DNA from: Maricaulis sp.
GTDB lineage: Bacteria; Pseudomonadota; Alphaproteobacteria; Caulobacterales; Maricaulaceae
Length of the DNA stretch: 64,000 nucleotides
NCBI RefSeq assembly: GCF_030149235.1
Contig: NZ_JASBRW010000024.1
Coordinates: forward strand, 1-64,000
Direction: 5' to 3'
Part shown: positions 55,915 through 64,000 of the stretch, in pieces
Numbering within the stretch: the first letter of the stretch is position 1
How the letters are laid out: the number at the start of each line of letters is the position of its first letter
The notes under the pieces: generated by a model
Databases searched by the model: none
What the model saw: the letters and a program-made list of their open reading frames with translations, nothing else
What the model was told of the DNA's origin: nothing
Translations under genes and position numbers: made by a program

Positions 55915-56676
55915 ATGAGCGCCATTTACGACTGGATCCCGACTGAACCCTATCTCGCGGCCGCCCTTGTCGGCATGGCGGTCTTCTTAGTCCTCGGCTG
56001 GTGGCGCGAACCCCGGATCAAGGCCCGGATCCGTGCTGGCGGAGAGGATGCCCGCCTTCCCGTCTATAACTCGGTCATGCTGCATTTGTGGGCCCTCAGC
56101 GGGCTGGTTCTCGCGCTCTGGCTGCTGTCGGGCCGAAACCTTGCAGACATTGGCCTTCAGGCAGGGCCGGGCGGCTGGCCGGGCTGGCTGGCCTGGGGCA
56201 TCACCGCCGCGGGTATCGCATATCTGATCTTCTCTCTGGTGAGCGCCAGCCTGTCGCGCAAATCCCGGATTGACCTGCGGCGCCAGATTGCTGAGAGCGG
56301 CGATCTCGACATGATCCGCCCGGAAAGCGCAGCCGAGTTTCGCCGCTTCAACTGGGTGGCCGTCACCGCCGGCGTGACCGAGGAAATCCTGTTCCGCGGC
56401 TTCCTGATTGCGATCTTTGCACTCTTCCTGCCGCTCTGGGCCGCAGCCATCGCGGCACTCGCGCTGTTTGTTCTGGGACATTCCTACCAGGGGCCCGCAG
56501 GCATGCTGCGCATCCTGCCCATCAGTATTATCCTGACCATGACCTATGTCCTGTCCGGATCACTCTGGCCCGGCATCATCCTGCACGCCTTTGTCGACCT
56601 CGCCGGGGGCGGCCTGTTCCAGATCACAGCGAAATTCGACGCCGCCGATCGCGAGGCCGAGCCCGCCGAGGCCTAA
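55915..56676 (+). CDS. CPBP-family intramembrane metalloprotease (divergent from tetR)
   Basis: The 253-aa protein has about seven helices and the motifs TEEILFRGFLIAIFALF (EExxxR), LFVLGHSYQG and IILHAFVDLAGG. ATG at 55915 has AGGAG upstream. Its stop (TAA) overlaps the recF stop by three bases. Second CPBP protein in this insert and probably controlled by the TetR protein. Confidence 0.8.
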   Translation: MSAIYDWIPTEPYLAAALVGMAVFLVLGWWREPRIKARIRAGGEDARLPVYNSVMLHLWALSGLVLALWLLSGRNLADIGLQAGPGGWPGWLAWGITAAGIAYLIFSLVSASLSRKSRIDLRRQIAESGDLDMIRPESAAEFRRFNWVAVTAGVTEEILFRGFLIAIFALFLPLWAAAIAALALFVLGHSYQGPAGMLRILPISIILTMTYVLSGSLWPGIILHAFVDLAGGGLFQITAKFDAADREAEPAEA

Positions 56677-57824
56677 CCCGGCTCAATTACGGCCTGGTCG
56701 ACCCGCAGGAACTGGGCCTCGGTGCCAAACGGCTCGAACAAGACCCGCTCCACCCCGGTCAGCCAGGCTTGTGATCCGGTGGCGATGATTTCCTGCGCCA
56801 GACCCTCGCGCCGTTGCGCATCGAGGTGGGCGCAGGCTTCGTCAAACAAGAGCAAAGGCGCGACACCCCAGTTCGCGGCGAGGACACGGGCCTGGGCCAG
56901 GGTCAGGGTCAGGATCAGCGCCTTCTGTTCACCGGTCGAACAATCCGCCGCCAATTGCAGCTTATCCCGGTGGTGGGCGACCAATTCGGTTCGGTGCGGC
57001 CCCCGGGTCAAAGTCCGGCCCGCCGCCCCATCCCGCGCCCGGCCAGACTTCAGCGCCTCCAGGAAACGGTCTTCGACGTCGCCCACCGGCATGCCTTCGG
57101 CCAGATCCTGCTCGACATCACCATCAAGCCCGAGATCCGCGCGCGGAAAGGCGCCGTCCGGGCGATCATCGATTGCCGTCTGCAAACGGATCAGCGCATC
57201 GAGCCGTGCGGCAGCCATGGCGACACCGTGTCCGGCCATTTCACGCTCGATCGCATCCAGCCAGGCCGGGTCGGCCCGGCCCTCATCCAGAAGGCGCTGG
57301 CGGCGGGTCCGGGTCTTTTCATACGCGATGGCCGCTTCGGCATGAGCAGGATCGGCGGCATAGACCAGACGGTCGAAGAATTTCAGCCGGTCGGCCCGGG
57401 GCCCGGCAAAAAGCCGATCCTGGGCCGGCGTCAGCCAGATCATGGGGGCGAGACGCGCCAGGGTGGCCTGGGACACATTCTCGCCGTCGACACGGGTTTC
57501 GCGGCGGCCACCCGCCTGCACACCCACGCCAACGCGATATTGCTCCTCACCATGCTCGAGTTCAGCGAACACGGCCCAGCCCGGCGCCTGCAACCCGTCA
57601 TGCTTGCGCGCCACGGCATCGCTGCCGGCCGAGCGCATGCCCTTGCCCGGAGCAAAGAAGGAAATGGCTTCCAAGAGATTGGTCTTGCCGGCGCCATTCT
57701 CGCCGTAGAGCGCGACCGGGCGGGCATCGAGGTCGAGGCCGAGCGCGGCGTAACAGCGAAAGTCAGTGAGCTGTAAACGACGAACCGCCGCAGGCGGGGC
57801 CGGCGGCGGTTGCGTGTCATTCAT
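56673..57824 (-). CDS. recF: DNA replication and repair protein RecF
   Basis: RecF binds gapped DNA and helps load RecA. The 383-aa protein has RRLQLTDFRCYAAL, Walker A YGENGAGKTNLLEAI, the ABC-like signature STGEQKALILTL and Walker B PLLLFDEACAHLD. ATG at 57824 is preferred; a GTG at 57845 overlapping the dnaN stop (GTGA) is possible. Follows dnaN as in most bacteria; the usual gyrB neighbour is 3 kb away because of the inserted module. Confidence 0.92.
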   Translation of the reverse strand: MNDTQPPPAPPAAVRRLQLTDFRCYAALGLDLDARPVALYGENGAGKTNLLEAISFFAPGKGMRSAGSDAVARKHDGLQAPGWAVFAELEHGEEQYRVGVGVQAGGRRETRVDGENVSQATLARLAPMIWLTPAQDRLFAGPRADRLKFFDRLVYAADPAHAEAAIAYEKTRTRRQRLLDEGRADPAWLDAIEREMAGHGVAMAAARLDALIRLQTAIDDRPDGAFPRADLGLDGDVEQDLAEGMPVGDVEDRFLEALKSGRARDGAAGRTLTRGPHRTELVAHHRDKLQLAADCSTGEQKALILTLTLAQARVLAANWGVAPLLLFDEACAHLDAQRREGLAQEIIATGSQAWLTGVERVLFEPFGTEAQFLRVDQAVIEPG

Positions 57825-57841
57825 GTCGGATTGTCCGCCCG

Positions 57842-58960
57842 TCACACCCGCAGCGGCATCAGCACGTAAAGCGCATCATTGTCGCCGCTATCGGTGACCA
57901 GGGCCGGCGAGGCGCTGTCGGCGAAATGGAATTGCGCCTGATCGCCTTCGATCTGCCCGGCGACATCGAGCATGTAGCGAGCGTTGAAACCGATCGCGAA
58001 GCTCTCATCGTCATAAGACACGGCGAGCTCTTCCTCGGCCTGGCCGCTTTCCGGGTTATTGACCGCCAGGGTCAGGGTTTCCGGGGCCAGCGACAGCTTC
58101 ACCGAGCGTGATTTCTCGACCGAGATCGTGGCGACACGATCGACAGCCTCGGCAAAGCGTTTGTTCTCGACCGACATCATGCGCGAATTGCCGCGCGGGA
58201 TAACGCGCTCATAATCCGGGAAAGCGCCATCGATGAGCTTGGACGTCAGGACTGCATTACCCAGGCGGAAGCGGATCTTGCCTTCCGAGACCGATACCTC
58301 GACCTCTTCCTCGGCGTCTTCCAGCAGGCGGCGGACTTCCTGCACCGTCTTGCGGGGCACGATCACACCCGGCATACCATCGGCGCCTTGCGGCAGATCA
58401 ATCTCGGCCAGGGCCAGGCGAACACCATCGGTCGCCACCGCGCGCAGCGTCTTGCGGCCATCGGTATCGGCGGCGTGCAGGTGGATACCGTTGAGGTAGT
58501 AGCGCGTCTCTTCCGTCGAAATGGCGAAACGCGTCTTGTCGATGAGACGCATCAGGTCACGCGCCTCGACCGTGAAGCGGTGCTCCAGAGCCTCGGTCGG
58601 CATGACCGGGAAATCACCCGGCGGCAGGGACGGAAGCGAGAAATTGGACCGGCCGGCCTTCAGCGTCAGACGCGGGTCGGACCCGTTCATCTCCAGGGTC
58701 ACATCGGAGCCGTCCGGGAGTTTGCGGGCAATGTCGTAGAGCGTGTGCGCCGGCGCGGTCACGAGACCTTCGCCATCACTGGTCGCCTCGGTCGTCTCGA
58801 GGATTTCGATATCCAGATCCGTAGCCGTGAAACTCACACCATCCGGTCCGGCCGTGATCAGCACATTGGACAGGATCGGAATCGTATTGCGTTTTTCAAC
58901 GACGGCCTGCACGTGGCCCAGAGCCTTAAGGAGCGTGGCGCGCTCGATCGTCAGCTTCAT
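57842..58960 (-). CDS. dnaN: DNA polymerase III sliding clamp (beta)
   Basis: A 372-aa clamp with three repeated domains. N-terminus MKLTIERATLLKALGHVQAVVEKRNTIPILSNVLI, middle RFAISTEETRYYLNGIHL and C-terminal YVLMPLRV are typical. It encircles DNA and tethers polymerase III. dnaA lies 144 bp upstream; recF follows directly. Confidence 0.97.
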   Translation of the reverse strand: MKLTIERATLLKALGHVQAVVEKRNTIPILSNVLITAGPDGVSFTATDLDIEILETTEATSDGEGLVTAPAHTLYDIARKLPDGSDVTLEMNGSDPRLTLKAGRSNFSLPSLPPGDFPVMPTEALEHRFTVEARDLMRLIDKTRFAISTEETRYYLNGIHLHAADTDGRKTLRAVATDGVRLALAEIDLPQGADGMPGVIVPRKTVQEVRRLLEDAEEEVEVSVSEGKIRFRLGNAVLTSKLIDGAFPDYERVIPRGNSRMMSVENKRFAEAVDRVATISVEKSRSVKLSLAPETLTLAVNNPESGQAEEELAVSYDDESFAIGFNARYMLDVAGQIEGDQAQFHFADSASPALVTDSGDNDALYVLMPLRV

Positions 58961-59104
58961 GTTTCGTGTTCCGCTTTCAGCGTCGGCCAGATACGGCGGG
59001 CCCGTTGGCCTGCCGGCGGCAAATCAGGTGGGTGAAAGAGGATACATGAAAACCGGCAACCGCAAGAACTTTATCCAGCGGCTGCGGGTTTTCCTGTTGG
59101 AATT

Positions 59105-60532
59105 TTAAAGACCGCGGAGCCCGCGAACCAGTGCATCCACGTCCTGGGCCAACGGATCACCGGCCTCGATCATCGAGGTGACCTTGTTGACCGCGTGAAT
59201 GACGGTGGAGTGGTCACGCCCGCCAAAACGGCGTCCGATATCCGGCAGCGACCGGGTCGTGAGCGTCTTGGACAGATACATGGCGACATGGCGCGGACGT
59301 ACAACGGACTGGGTCCGGCGCTTGGAACAGATATCCGCCGCCGTGACGCCGAAATGATTGGCGACCGCCTTCTGGATCTCATCCACGGTCAGACGCTTTT
59401 CCGAGCTCAGCGACAAGTCGCGCAGAGCCGAGGTCACGGCATCCATGGTCACCGGCAGGCCGAGCAGTGCGGTGCGGCAGATGACATTGTTCAGCACACC
59501 TTCCAGCTCACGCGCAGAAGAGGTGATACGGGCCGCCAGGAAGTCGCGCACGGACTCCGGTACGTCGAGAACCGGGTAGTGGCATTTCGCCTGCGCAATC
59601 TTGCAGTCGAGGATCTGTCGGCGCAGATCGAGGTCCGGCTTGGACAGCGGGCAGGACAAGCCGCCGGTCAGCAGTGAGCGCAGGCGCTCATCACCCATCG
59701 GCAATTCCGCCGGCGGACGGTGCGAGGCCAGGACGACCTGCTTGTTCTCGGCAATCAGTGCCGCGATCGTGTGCAGGAACTCATCCTCGGTCTTCGGCTT
59801 GCCGGCGATGAAGTGCACATCATCAATCAGCAGATAATCGACATTCCGGGTCGCTTCCTTGAAAGCCATTGTGTCGCGGGCCTTCATGGCGGTGACAAAA
59901 CCGGAGAGGAATTCCTCGGCCGTTAGATACAGCGCCTTGCGGCCGGGCTGGTTCTGCTCGACAGCAGAGGCGACGGCATGCATCAGGTGAGTCTTGCCGA
60001 CACCGTAATCGCCATAGAAGAAGACCGGGTTAAACGGCGGCGTGGAGGCGCTGACCATGGTCCGCGCCGCCGCGGCTGCCACTTCATTGGCCGGCCCGAC
60101 ACGGAAGGTATCGAAGGTGAAGCGCGGTTCCTCGCGGGACGGCTTGGCCTCGGCCTCCACCATGACGGCTTCGCGCGGCTCGACCGTCTTCGCACGCGGC
60201 GCTACCGCCGGTTGCGGCTCTTCCTGCCCTTCGGCTAGCAGATAGATCTCGCGCAAAGCCGGATCGGTTTCCGCCCAGATTCCGCGAATTCGGGCGCCTG
60301 CATGGTCCTCAACCCAGTCCCGGTTGAACGTGCTCGGGGCGACAATAATCACCGCGCCGCTCTCGGACAGACGCACGCGCAAACGTGCGATTTCTTGCGA
60401 GTAAAGAGCCCCACCAAGCTCATCGCGCAGACGGGCGCGGACCGTACGCCAAACACTCGAAATGACGTCCGCCCCGGACGTATCGAAACCGGATGCCGCA
60501 GCATCGGAAACAGCAAATTTATTCAACGCCAT
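59105..60532 (-). CDS. dnaA: Chromosomal replication initiator DnaA
   Basis: The 475-aa protein has domain I (about 1-95), a charged linker (about 96-135), the AAA+ domain III from FDTFRVGPANEVAAAAAR with Walker A GDYGVGKTH (174-182) and Walker B YLLIDDVHF, and domain IV with RPRHVAMYLSKTLTTRSLPDIGRRFGGRDHSTVIHAVNKV (DnaA-box recognition). All motifs intact. ATG at 60532 fits homology; the track start adds 10 residues. A structured leader precedes it. Confidence 0.97.
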   Translation of the reverse strand: MALNKFAVSDAAASGFDTSGADVISSVWRTVRARLRDELGGALYSQEIARLRVRLSESGAVIIVAPSTFNRDWVEDHAGARIRGIWAETDPALREIYLLAEGQEEPQPAVAPRAKTVEPREAVMVEAEAKPSREEPRFTFDTFRVGPANEVAAAAARTMVSASTPPFNPVFFYGDYGVGKTHLMHAVASAVEQNQPGRKALYLTAEEFLSGFVTAMKARDTMAFKEATRNVDYLLIDDVHFIAGKPKTEDEFLHTIAALIAENKQVVLASHRPPAELPMGDERLRSLLTGGLSCPLSKPDLDLRRQILDCKIAQAKCHYPVLDVPESVRDFLAARITSSARELEGVLNNVICRTALLGLPVTMDAVTSALRDLSLSSEKRLTVDEIQKAVANHFGVTAADICSKRRTQSVVRPRHVAMYLSKTLTTRSLPDIGRRFGGRDHSTVIHAVNKVTSMIEAGDPLAQDVDALVRGLRGL

Positions 60533-60587
60533 TGTTAGCCACACTTCTCGTGTATCCTGCATCGAGGCAGGCTTCAGGTGTTTGTTT

Positions 60588-60596
60588 TTATGGCAT
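60588..60596 (-). CDS. Two-codon start-stop ORF in the dnaA leader
   Basis: On the minus strand GAGGGGAG is followed by ATG CCA TAA. A ribosome site in front of a minimal ORF 55 nt before the dnaA start could make ribosomes stall or reinitiate. It might be chance, but the ribosome site is better than the one at dnaA itself. Confidence 0.4.
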   Translation of the reverse strand: MP

Positions 60597-60610
60597 AATC
60601 TCCCCTCGCC

Positions 60611-60635
60611 CAGCGCGCGCTTTTGCGCAGCGCTG
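60611..60635 (-). promoter_or_regulatory. Strong stem-loop in the dnaA leader
   Basis: On the minus strand CAGCGC-T-GCGC, AAAA, GCGC-GCGCTG forms a 10-bp stem with a tetraloop and one bulged T. It lies directly upstream of the start-stop ORF's ribosome site and may control its access. Confidence 0.6.
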
Positions 60636-60679
60636 CCGGAAAATGTTCCGCATGGGATAGATCGCCCTCAGGTGTCCAA

Positions 60680-60707
60680 AGGTTACGCTTTCCCTAATTT
60701 CGGTCAA
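60680..60707 (-). promoter_or_regulatory. Likely dnaA promoter
   Basis: TTGACC (60707-60702) and TAACCT (60685-60680), 16 bp apart, resemble a sigma-70 promoter. A start near 60673 gives a leader of about 140 nt. GANTC methylation sites at 60732 and 60826 lie upstream. The rest of the gap to rpsT has an AT-rich patch (about 60893-60928) but no recognisable DnaA boxes. Confidence 0.55.
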
Positions 60708-60964
60708 CAGGATTTCGCGCCTCGTTTTGGAGATTCTTCGCTTGACACGGGAAATCCGTGGACGGATGGGCGCTTGCGGTTTGTTACAATTTTGCGACAA
60801 CGCATCAAGTGATTTCCTGGAACGAGATTCGCCTCCGAGAGGACCTGCGAGAGCAGGCTTTTCAGGAAAAGCAAGCCGTCCGTACGCAGACGAATAAATA
60901 TTATATTCTTCACTTCAATACGGTCTGAAATTTCGAAATTGCAGCCGCTGCAGCGCACAAAGAA

Positions 60965-60994
60965 AAACACCCGCAACTCGCGTTGCGGGTGTTT
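60965..60994. terminator. Bidirectional terminator behind rpsT
   Basis: Arms AAACACCCGCAAC and GTTGCGGGTGTTT form a perfect 13-bp stem around TCGC with A- and T-runs at the ends. It terminates rpsT before the dnaA promoter. Confidence 0.9.
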
Positions 60995-61021
60995 CCAAAT
61001 TCTCTGGAAGTCAGTCGCTGT

Positions 61022-61288
61022 TTAGGCGCTCATCGACTTCACGCGAGCCGCCAGGCGGGAAACCTTGCGCGAACCCGTATTCTTGTGAACCACGCCCTTG
61101 CCGACAGCGCGCATCATCTCGGACTCGGCGGAAACGAGTGCTGCCTTGGCAGCCGCCTGGTCGCCGGACGCGATCGCGAGCTCGACTTTTTTGACGAAGG
61201 TGCGCACACGCGAACGGCGGGCCTTGTTGACAGCCGTACGACGCGCGATCTTGCGGACCATTTTCTTGGCCGAAGAAGTGTTGGCCAT
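61022..61288 (-). CDS. rpsT: 30S ribosomal protein S20
   Basis: The 88-aa basic protein [39 protein letters not shown]...[20 protein letters not shown] is S20, which binds 16S rRNA during 30S assembly. AAGAGG precedes the ATG. Its own promoter lies at 61348-61376 and a terminator follows. dnaA-rpsT adjacency is common in alphaproteobacteria. Confidence 0.97.
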   Translation of the reverse strand: MANTSSAKKMVRKIARRTAVNKARRSRVRTFVKKVELAIASGDQAAAKAALVSAESEMMRAVGKGVVHKNTGSRKVSRLAARVKSMSA

Positions 61289-61347
61289 GAGTGCAAACCT
61301 CTTGTGCGGCCGGAGCGATAAACCCCGGCAAAAACCGTGAGCGGCGG

Positions 61348-61376
61348 CGTATAGGCCTTGTGAGCCCGGGCGTCAA
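61348..61376 (-). promoter_or_regulatory. Likely rpsT promoter
   Basis: TTGACG (61376-61371) and TATACG (61353-61348) with a 17-bp spacer, reading leftward. The expected transcript start gives a leader of about 50 nt. Confidence 0.7.
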
Positions 61377-61398
61377 CCACTCTATCCGCTAGAATGCC

Positions 61399-62175
61399 CT
61401 AGCGGTGCTTGAAATGTGCAGCCCGCTTCTCCGCGAAAGCAGCCATGCCCTCGGCCTGATCCTCGAGTGCGAACTGGGACTGGAACACGCGACGCTCGAA
61501 ACGAATGCCCTCGGTGAGGCTCATTTCGAAGGCACGATTGACCGTCTCCTTGGTCATCATCGCCACCGGCAGGGATTTCGAGGCAATGGTCTCGGCCGCT
61601 TCCATGGCGACATCGAGAAGGTCGTCAGCCGGCACGATGCGCGACACCAGGCCAGCGCGCTCGGCTTCCTCGGCGTCCATCATGCGACCGGTCAGGCACA
61701 TATCCATGGCCTTGGCCTTGCCCACCGCGCGCGGCAGGCGCTGCGTGCCACCCGCGCCCGGCATGACGCCGAGATTGATTTCCGGCTGGCCGAACTTGGC
61801 GGTATCGGAGGCGATGATGAAATCGCACATCATGGCGATCTCGCAACCACCGCCGAGCGCATAGCCGGACACGGCGGCGATAATCGGCTTGCGGAAACGG
61901 GCAACAGACTCCCAGGTCTCGGCAAACGGGTCATGCTCGTACAGACCGACAAAGTCGCGGTCCTGCAATTCCTTGATATCGGCGCCGGCAGCAAAGGCCT
62001 TCTTGGAACCGGTGAGAACCACGCAACCGATTTCGCCATCGCGCTCAAAGCCGGCCAGTGCATCAGTCAGCTCGGTGGTGAGCTCGTCGCACAGCGCGTT
62101 GAGGGCAGACGGGCGGTCCAGCGTGATGACGCCCACGCGGCCTTCGGTTTTAACCTGGATCGTCTTGTAGGCCAT
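61399..62175 (-). CDS. Enoyl-CoA hydratase
   Basis: A 258-aa crotonase-fold enzyme: [27 protein letters not shown] (first oxyanion hole), [21 protein letters not shown] (second), and the two glutamates in [23 protein letters not shown]. This matches EchA/FadB-like short-chain enoyl-CoA hydratase, the beta-oxidation step that hydrates trans-2-enoyl-CoA. It starts 190 bp from mutM. Confidence 0.92.
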   Translation of the reverse strand: MAYKTIQVKTEGRVGVITLDRPSALNALCDELTTELTDALAGFERDGEIGCVVLTGSKKAFAAGADIKELQDRDFVGLYEHDPFAETWESVARFRKPIIAAVSGYALGGGCEIAMMCDFIIASDTAKFGQPEINLGVMPGAGGTQRLPRAVGKAKAMDMCLTGRMMDAEEAERAGLVSRIVPADDLLDVAMEAAETIASKSLPVAMMTKETVNRAFEMSLTEGIRFERRVFQSQFALEDQAEGMAAFAEKRAAHFKHR

Positions 62176-62364
62176 TCAGGCACTCCATTTGACGGCGCGG
62201 GCCTTGGCCCGCCGGAAAATCGGCGGCTGCTATAGCGCAGCCAACCCCATGGGTCGATAGGGGCGAGACTCTCGGTCGCAGCTGACGCTATTCGCTCGTT
62301 CGGCAACGGACAAGCACAACCCCGCGCAATCAGCGCAAGAAGCGCCGGCCGTTACCAAAACGCA

Positions 62365-63228
62365 TCAGCGCTGACAGCGGCCACAGAAGAAGGTCGAACG
62401 CCCGGACTGGACGATGCGTGAAATCCTGCCATCGCAACCCTCCGTCGGACAGGGCTCTCCCTCCTGGCCATAGGCCCGGAAACGGTGCTGGAAATACCCC
62501 AGCGCGCCATCGGCACCAGCGAAATCGCGCAAGGTCGACCCGCCTGCATCAATAGCTTCATTGATGACGTCCCGCACGGTCACGGCCAACCGGCCGGAAC
62601 GCACGCCCGGAATGCTACGAGCCTCCCGGCGCGGACTGATGCGGGCCCGGTGCAAGGCCTCACAGACATAGATATTGCCCAGCCCCGCCACCACGCGCTG
62701 ATCCAGGAGGGCGGCCTTGATTGGTGTCTTCTTGCCCGCCAGCACGGCATCGAGATGGGCGGCCGAAAAATGATTGGAGTTGGGCTCCGGTCCCAAGCCC
62801 GCGAGGAAGGCTACCGTATCTTCAGCATCAGTGGCGAACAGGTCCATGAAACCGAAACGCCTGGGGTCGTTATAGCGCACCGTGACCCCGCCCTCGACCT
62901 CGAGCACAACATGATCATGCTTGGGATCGGCAACCGGCGCGTAGACAAAATCGCCGGGCTGCTGGTGCGCGTCATCGACCTCGATAGAGAACCGGCCGGT
63001 CATTCCCAGATGGACCAGCAAGGTCTCACCGCTCGACAACCGGGCCAGAAGGTATTTCGCACGCCGGTCGAGACGCTCGACGGTCGCGCCCTGCAAGCGC
63101 TCCGGCATGCGCTCGGGAAACGGGAAGCGCAGATCGGCGCGATTGAGGCGAACGGAGGTCAGCCGTCGCCCTTCAAGGGCGGGAATGAGACCACGGCGCA
63201 CGGTTTCGACTTCGGGAAGCTCAGGCAT
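62365..63228 (-). CDS. mutM: Formamidopyrimidine-DNA glycosylase
   Basis: MutM removes 8-oxoguanine and ring-opened purines. The 287-aa protein begins [14 protein letters not shown], where Pro2 is the catalytic amine and Glu3 assists, so the start is certain. Lys in VHLGMTGRF, the H2TH segment and the C-terminal zinc finger (CPTEGC, 16 residues, CGRC) are present. No Shine-Dalgarno lies upstream; an AT-rich palindrome touches the ATG. Confidence 0.96.
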   Translation of the reverse strand: MPELPEVETVRRGLIPALEGRRLTSVRLNRADLRFPFPERMPERLQGATVERLDRRAKYLLARLSSGETLLVHLGMTGRFSIEVDDAHQQPGDFVYAPVADPKHDHVVLEVEGGVTVRYNDPRRFGFMDLFATDAEDTVAFLAGLGPEPNSNHFSAAHLDAVLAGKKTPIKAALLDQRVVAGLGNIYVCEALHRARISPRREARSIPGVRSGRLAVTVRDVINEAIDAGGSTLRDFAGADGALGYFQHRFRAYGQEGEPCPTEGCDGRISRIVQSGRSTFFCGRCQR

Positions 63229-63243
63229 GTAAATATTATTTAC
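63229..63243. promoter_or_regulatory. AT-rich palindrome at the mutM start
   Basis: GTAAATATTATTTAC is a perfect 7-bp inverted repeat with one central base. It lies directly upstream of the mutM ATG, holds a -10-like TAATAT on the minus strand, and is between mutM and the desaturase gene. Either a -10 region for leaderless mutM or an operator. Confidence 0.45.
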
Positions 63244-63319
63244 TTGATTTTGAACACATTTTTGCCATTTCGGCGCGATTACCTCCGCCCCGTCACGCTA
63301 ACGGACCAAGAGGTAAACC

Positions 63320-64000
63320 ATGGACGTGATTGCAGCAAATCTGCCCGATGCAGGCCTGTTTCTTCTCCAGGTCGCGGCCGGCATTCTCCTTGCCGACCTG
63401 ATCAGCGGCGTCCTGCACTGGTGGGAAGACACCTATGGCGACCCCAAATGGCCGGTGATCGGCCCTGCCATCATCGCGCCGAACATCCTGCACCATTCCG
63501 AGCCGCTCGCCTTTACCCGATCGGGCTATTGGCGGCGCAACCGTATCGTCTTCATCATCGCGGCCCTGTTCGGCCTCGCCTTCTGGGCCGCTGGTTGGAT
63601 AAACCCGCTGACCGTAACCATGCTGATCGCCGGGACCCACGCCAACGAGATCCATGTCTGGTCGCACATCGCCCGGCGCAAGCGCCCGGCCCTGGTGCGC
63701 TGGCTGCAGGACAAACACGTCCTGCTGACCCCGCAAGAACACTGGGCGCACCATTCCGGCGCCTTCAACAAGCGCTATTGCACCATCACCAACCTGGTCA
63801 ATCCGGTGCTCGACAAGTTGCGGGTCTTTCGCATTGTCGAGGGCTGGGTCGAGGGCTGGCACCGCCGCCGTCCGCGCGATGAAGAGACGGGAATCGCCCC
63901 GATAGCCCAGGGTCGCCGTGCTCTGTCGCGGGCTCGCCGTTTCGTCGCCGCGATGGGCTGGGCCATTCGCCGCAATCTCGGCCAGGCCGGCCACGCCGCG
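63320..64000 (+). CDS. CarF/TMEM189-type lipid desaturase (partial)
   Basis: Absent from the ORF track because it runs off the window. ATG at 63320 has AGAGG upstream. The 227 visible residues include two or more hydrophobic helices and the eight-histidine pattern of the Lipid_desat family: ISGVLHWWEDTYGDP, IIAPNILHHSEP, GTHANEIHVWSHIAR and QEHWAHHSGAFNKRYCTITNLVNPVLD. CarF/TMEM189 makes the vinyl ether of plasmalogens from alkyl ethers, so the call implies a desaturase of ether lipids or a related lipid. The end is missing. Confidence 0.75.
   Translation, partial: MDVIAANLPDAGLFLLQVAAGILLADLISGVLHWWEDTYGDPKWPVIGPAIIAPNILHHSEPLAFTRSGYWRRNRIVFIIAALFGLAFWAAGWINPLTVTMLIAGTHANEIHVWSHIARRKRPALVRWLQDKHVLLTPQEHWAHHSGAFNKRYCTITNLVNPVLDKLRVFRIVEGWVEGWHRRRPRDEETGIAPIAQGRRALSRARRFVAAMGWAIRRNLGQAGHAA

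Noticed and set aside
59046-59108. 20-aa plus-strand ORF (MKTGNRKNF...) between dnaA and dnaN
   Set aside because: A GAAAGAGGA precedes it, but it is antisense, very short and ends over the dnaA stop; kept as unproven.
60597-60964. Chromosomal origin upstream of dnaA
   Set aside because: Contains an AT-rich patch but no recognisable DnaA boxes or CtrA sites (TTAA-N7-TTAA); in Caulobacter the origin lies elsewhere.
60704-60976. 90-aa minus-strand ORF between rpsT and dnaA
   Set aside because: Starts inside the rpsT terminator, overlaps the dnaA promoter and has no Shine-Dalgarno or known domain.
62485-63882. 465-aa plus-strand ORF
   Set aside because: Antisense to mutM and then out of frame with the desaturase; the frame from 63320 has the histidine motifs.

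Overview
The window reads as a chromosomal segment of a high-GC alphaproteobacterium, most like the Maricaulales/Caulobacterales (Maricaulis-like). This is an inference. It rests on the dnaA-dnaN-recF-gyrB cluster next to rpsT, a heme operon carrying the alphaproteobacterial Mic60/mitofilin homologue and HemY, many short lipoprotein and single-helix genes, GANTC sites upstream of dnaA, and protein families such as DUF1244, IalB-like and zf-CHCC. No rRNA, insertion sequence, phage gene or CRISPR array was seen; almost all of the sequence is ordinary coding DNA with short gaps.

Left part (1-17 kb). The 5' end of an SDR gene leaves the window on the minus strand, with a C-rich hairpin/terminator structure (possible sRNA) behind it. 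Plus-strand genes follow: isoaspartyl peptidase, a SpoU methylase, an IalB-like protein, rlmN, an ABM-domain protein, and a chemoreceptor translationally coupled to a small exported protein. Next come a methyltransferase-like lipoprotein, a 30-aa membrane ORF missed by the ORF track, and a creatininase-family hydrolase. A minus-strand operon (tsaD-gpsA-yciI-Rieske) starts back to back with a plus-strand operon hemC-hemD-mic60-hemY-udk; the tsaD and hemC start codons overlap on opposite strands. A tRNA-Thr(CGU) closes this part.

Middle part (17-46 kb). This holds a PEGA-like lipoprotein, a LytTR regulator divergent from a serine beta-lactamase-like hydrolase, a YghU-type GST, an MsrA, an LVIVD-repeat lipoprotein paired with a His/Met-rich DUF305 protein, bfr/bfd iron storage, AIM24, a single-domain response regulator, folD, yggT, bioB, an AGCS symporter and an S41 peptidase. 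Several tiny membrane proteins occur here, including three in a row (39643-40094) next to a TraB/GumN protein and a TonB-like protein. A membrane protein/XRE pair sits behind a 20-bp palindrome. A tRNA-Arg(CCG) is trailed by two decayed tRNA-like copies about 120 bp apart. Old-yellow-enzyme, ABC ATPase, zinc-finger and SLC13 genes follow.

Right part (46-64 kb). polA is followed by a small membrane gene, a REP-like hairpin element and a DUF1254/DUF1214 pair. The replication cluster then runs leftward on the minus strand: rpsT, dnaA, dnaN, recF, gyrB. A CPBP/TetR/LysE/CPBP module is inserted between recF and gyrB, with a perfect TetR-type operator. The gyrB leader holds a 32-nt strictly alternating pyrimidine-purine tract (potential Z-DNA). 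The dnaA leader holds a strong stem-loop and a two-codon start-stop ORF with its own Shine-Dalgarno. An enoyl-CoA hydratase, mutM (no Shine-Dalgarno, perhaps leaderless) and the start of a CarF/TMEM189-type lipid desaturase complete the window.
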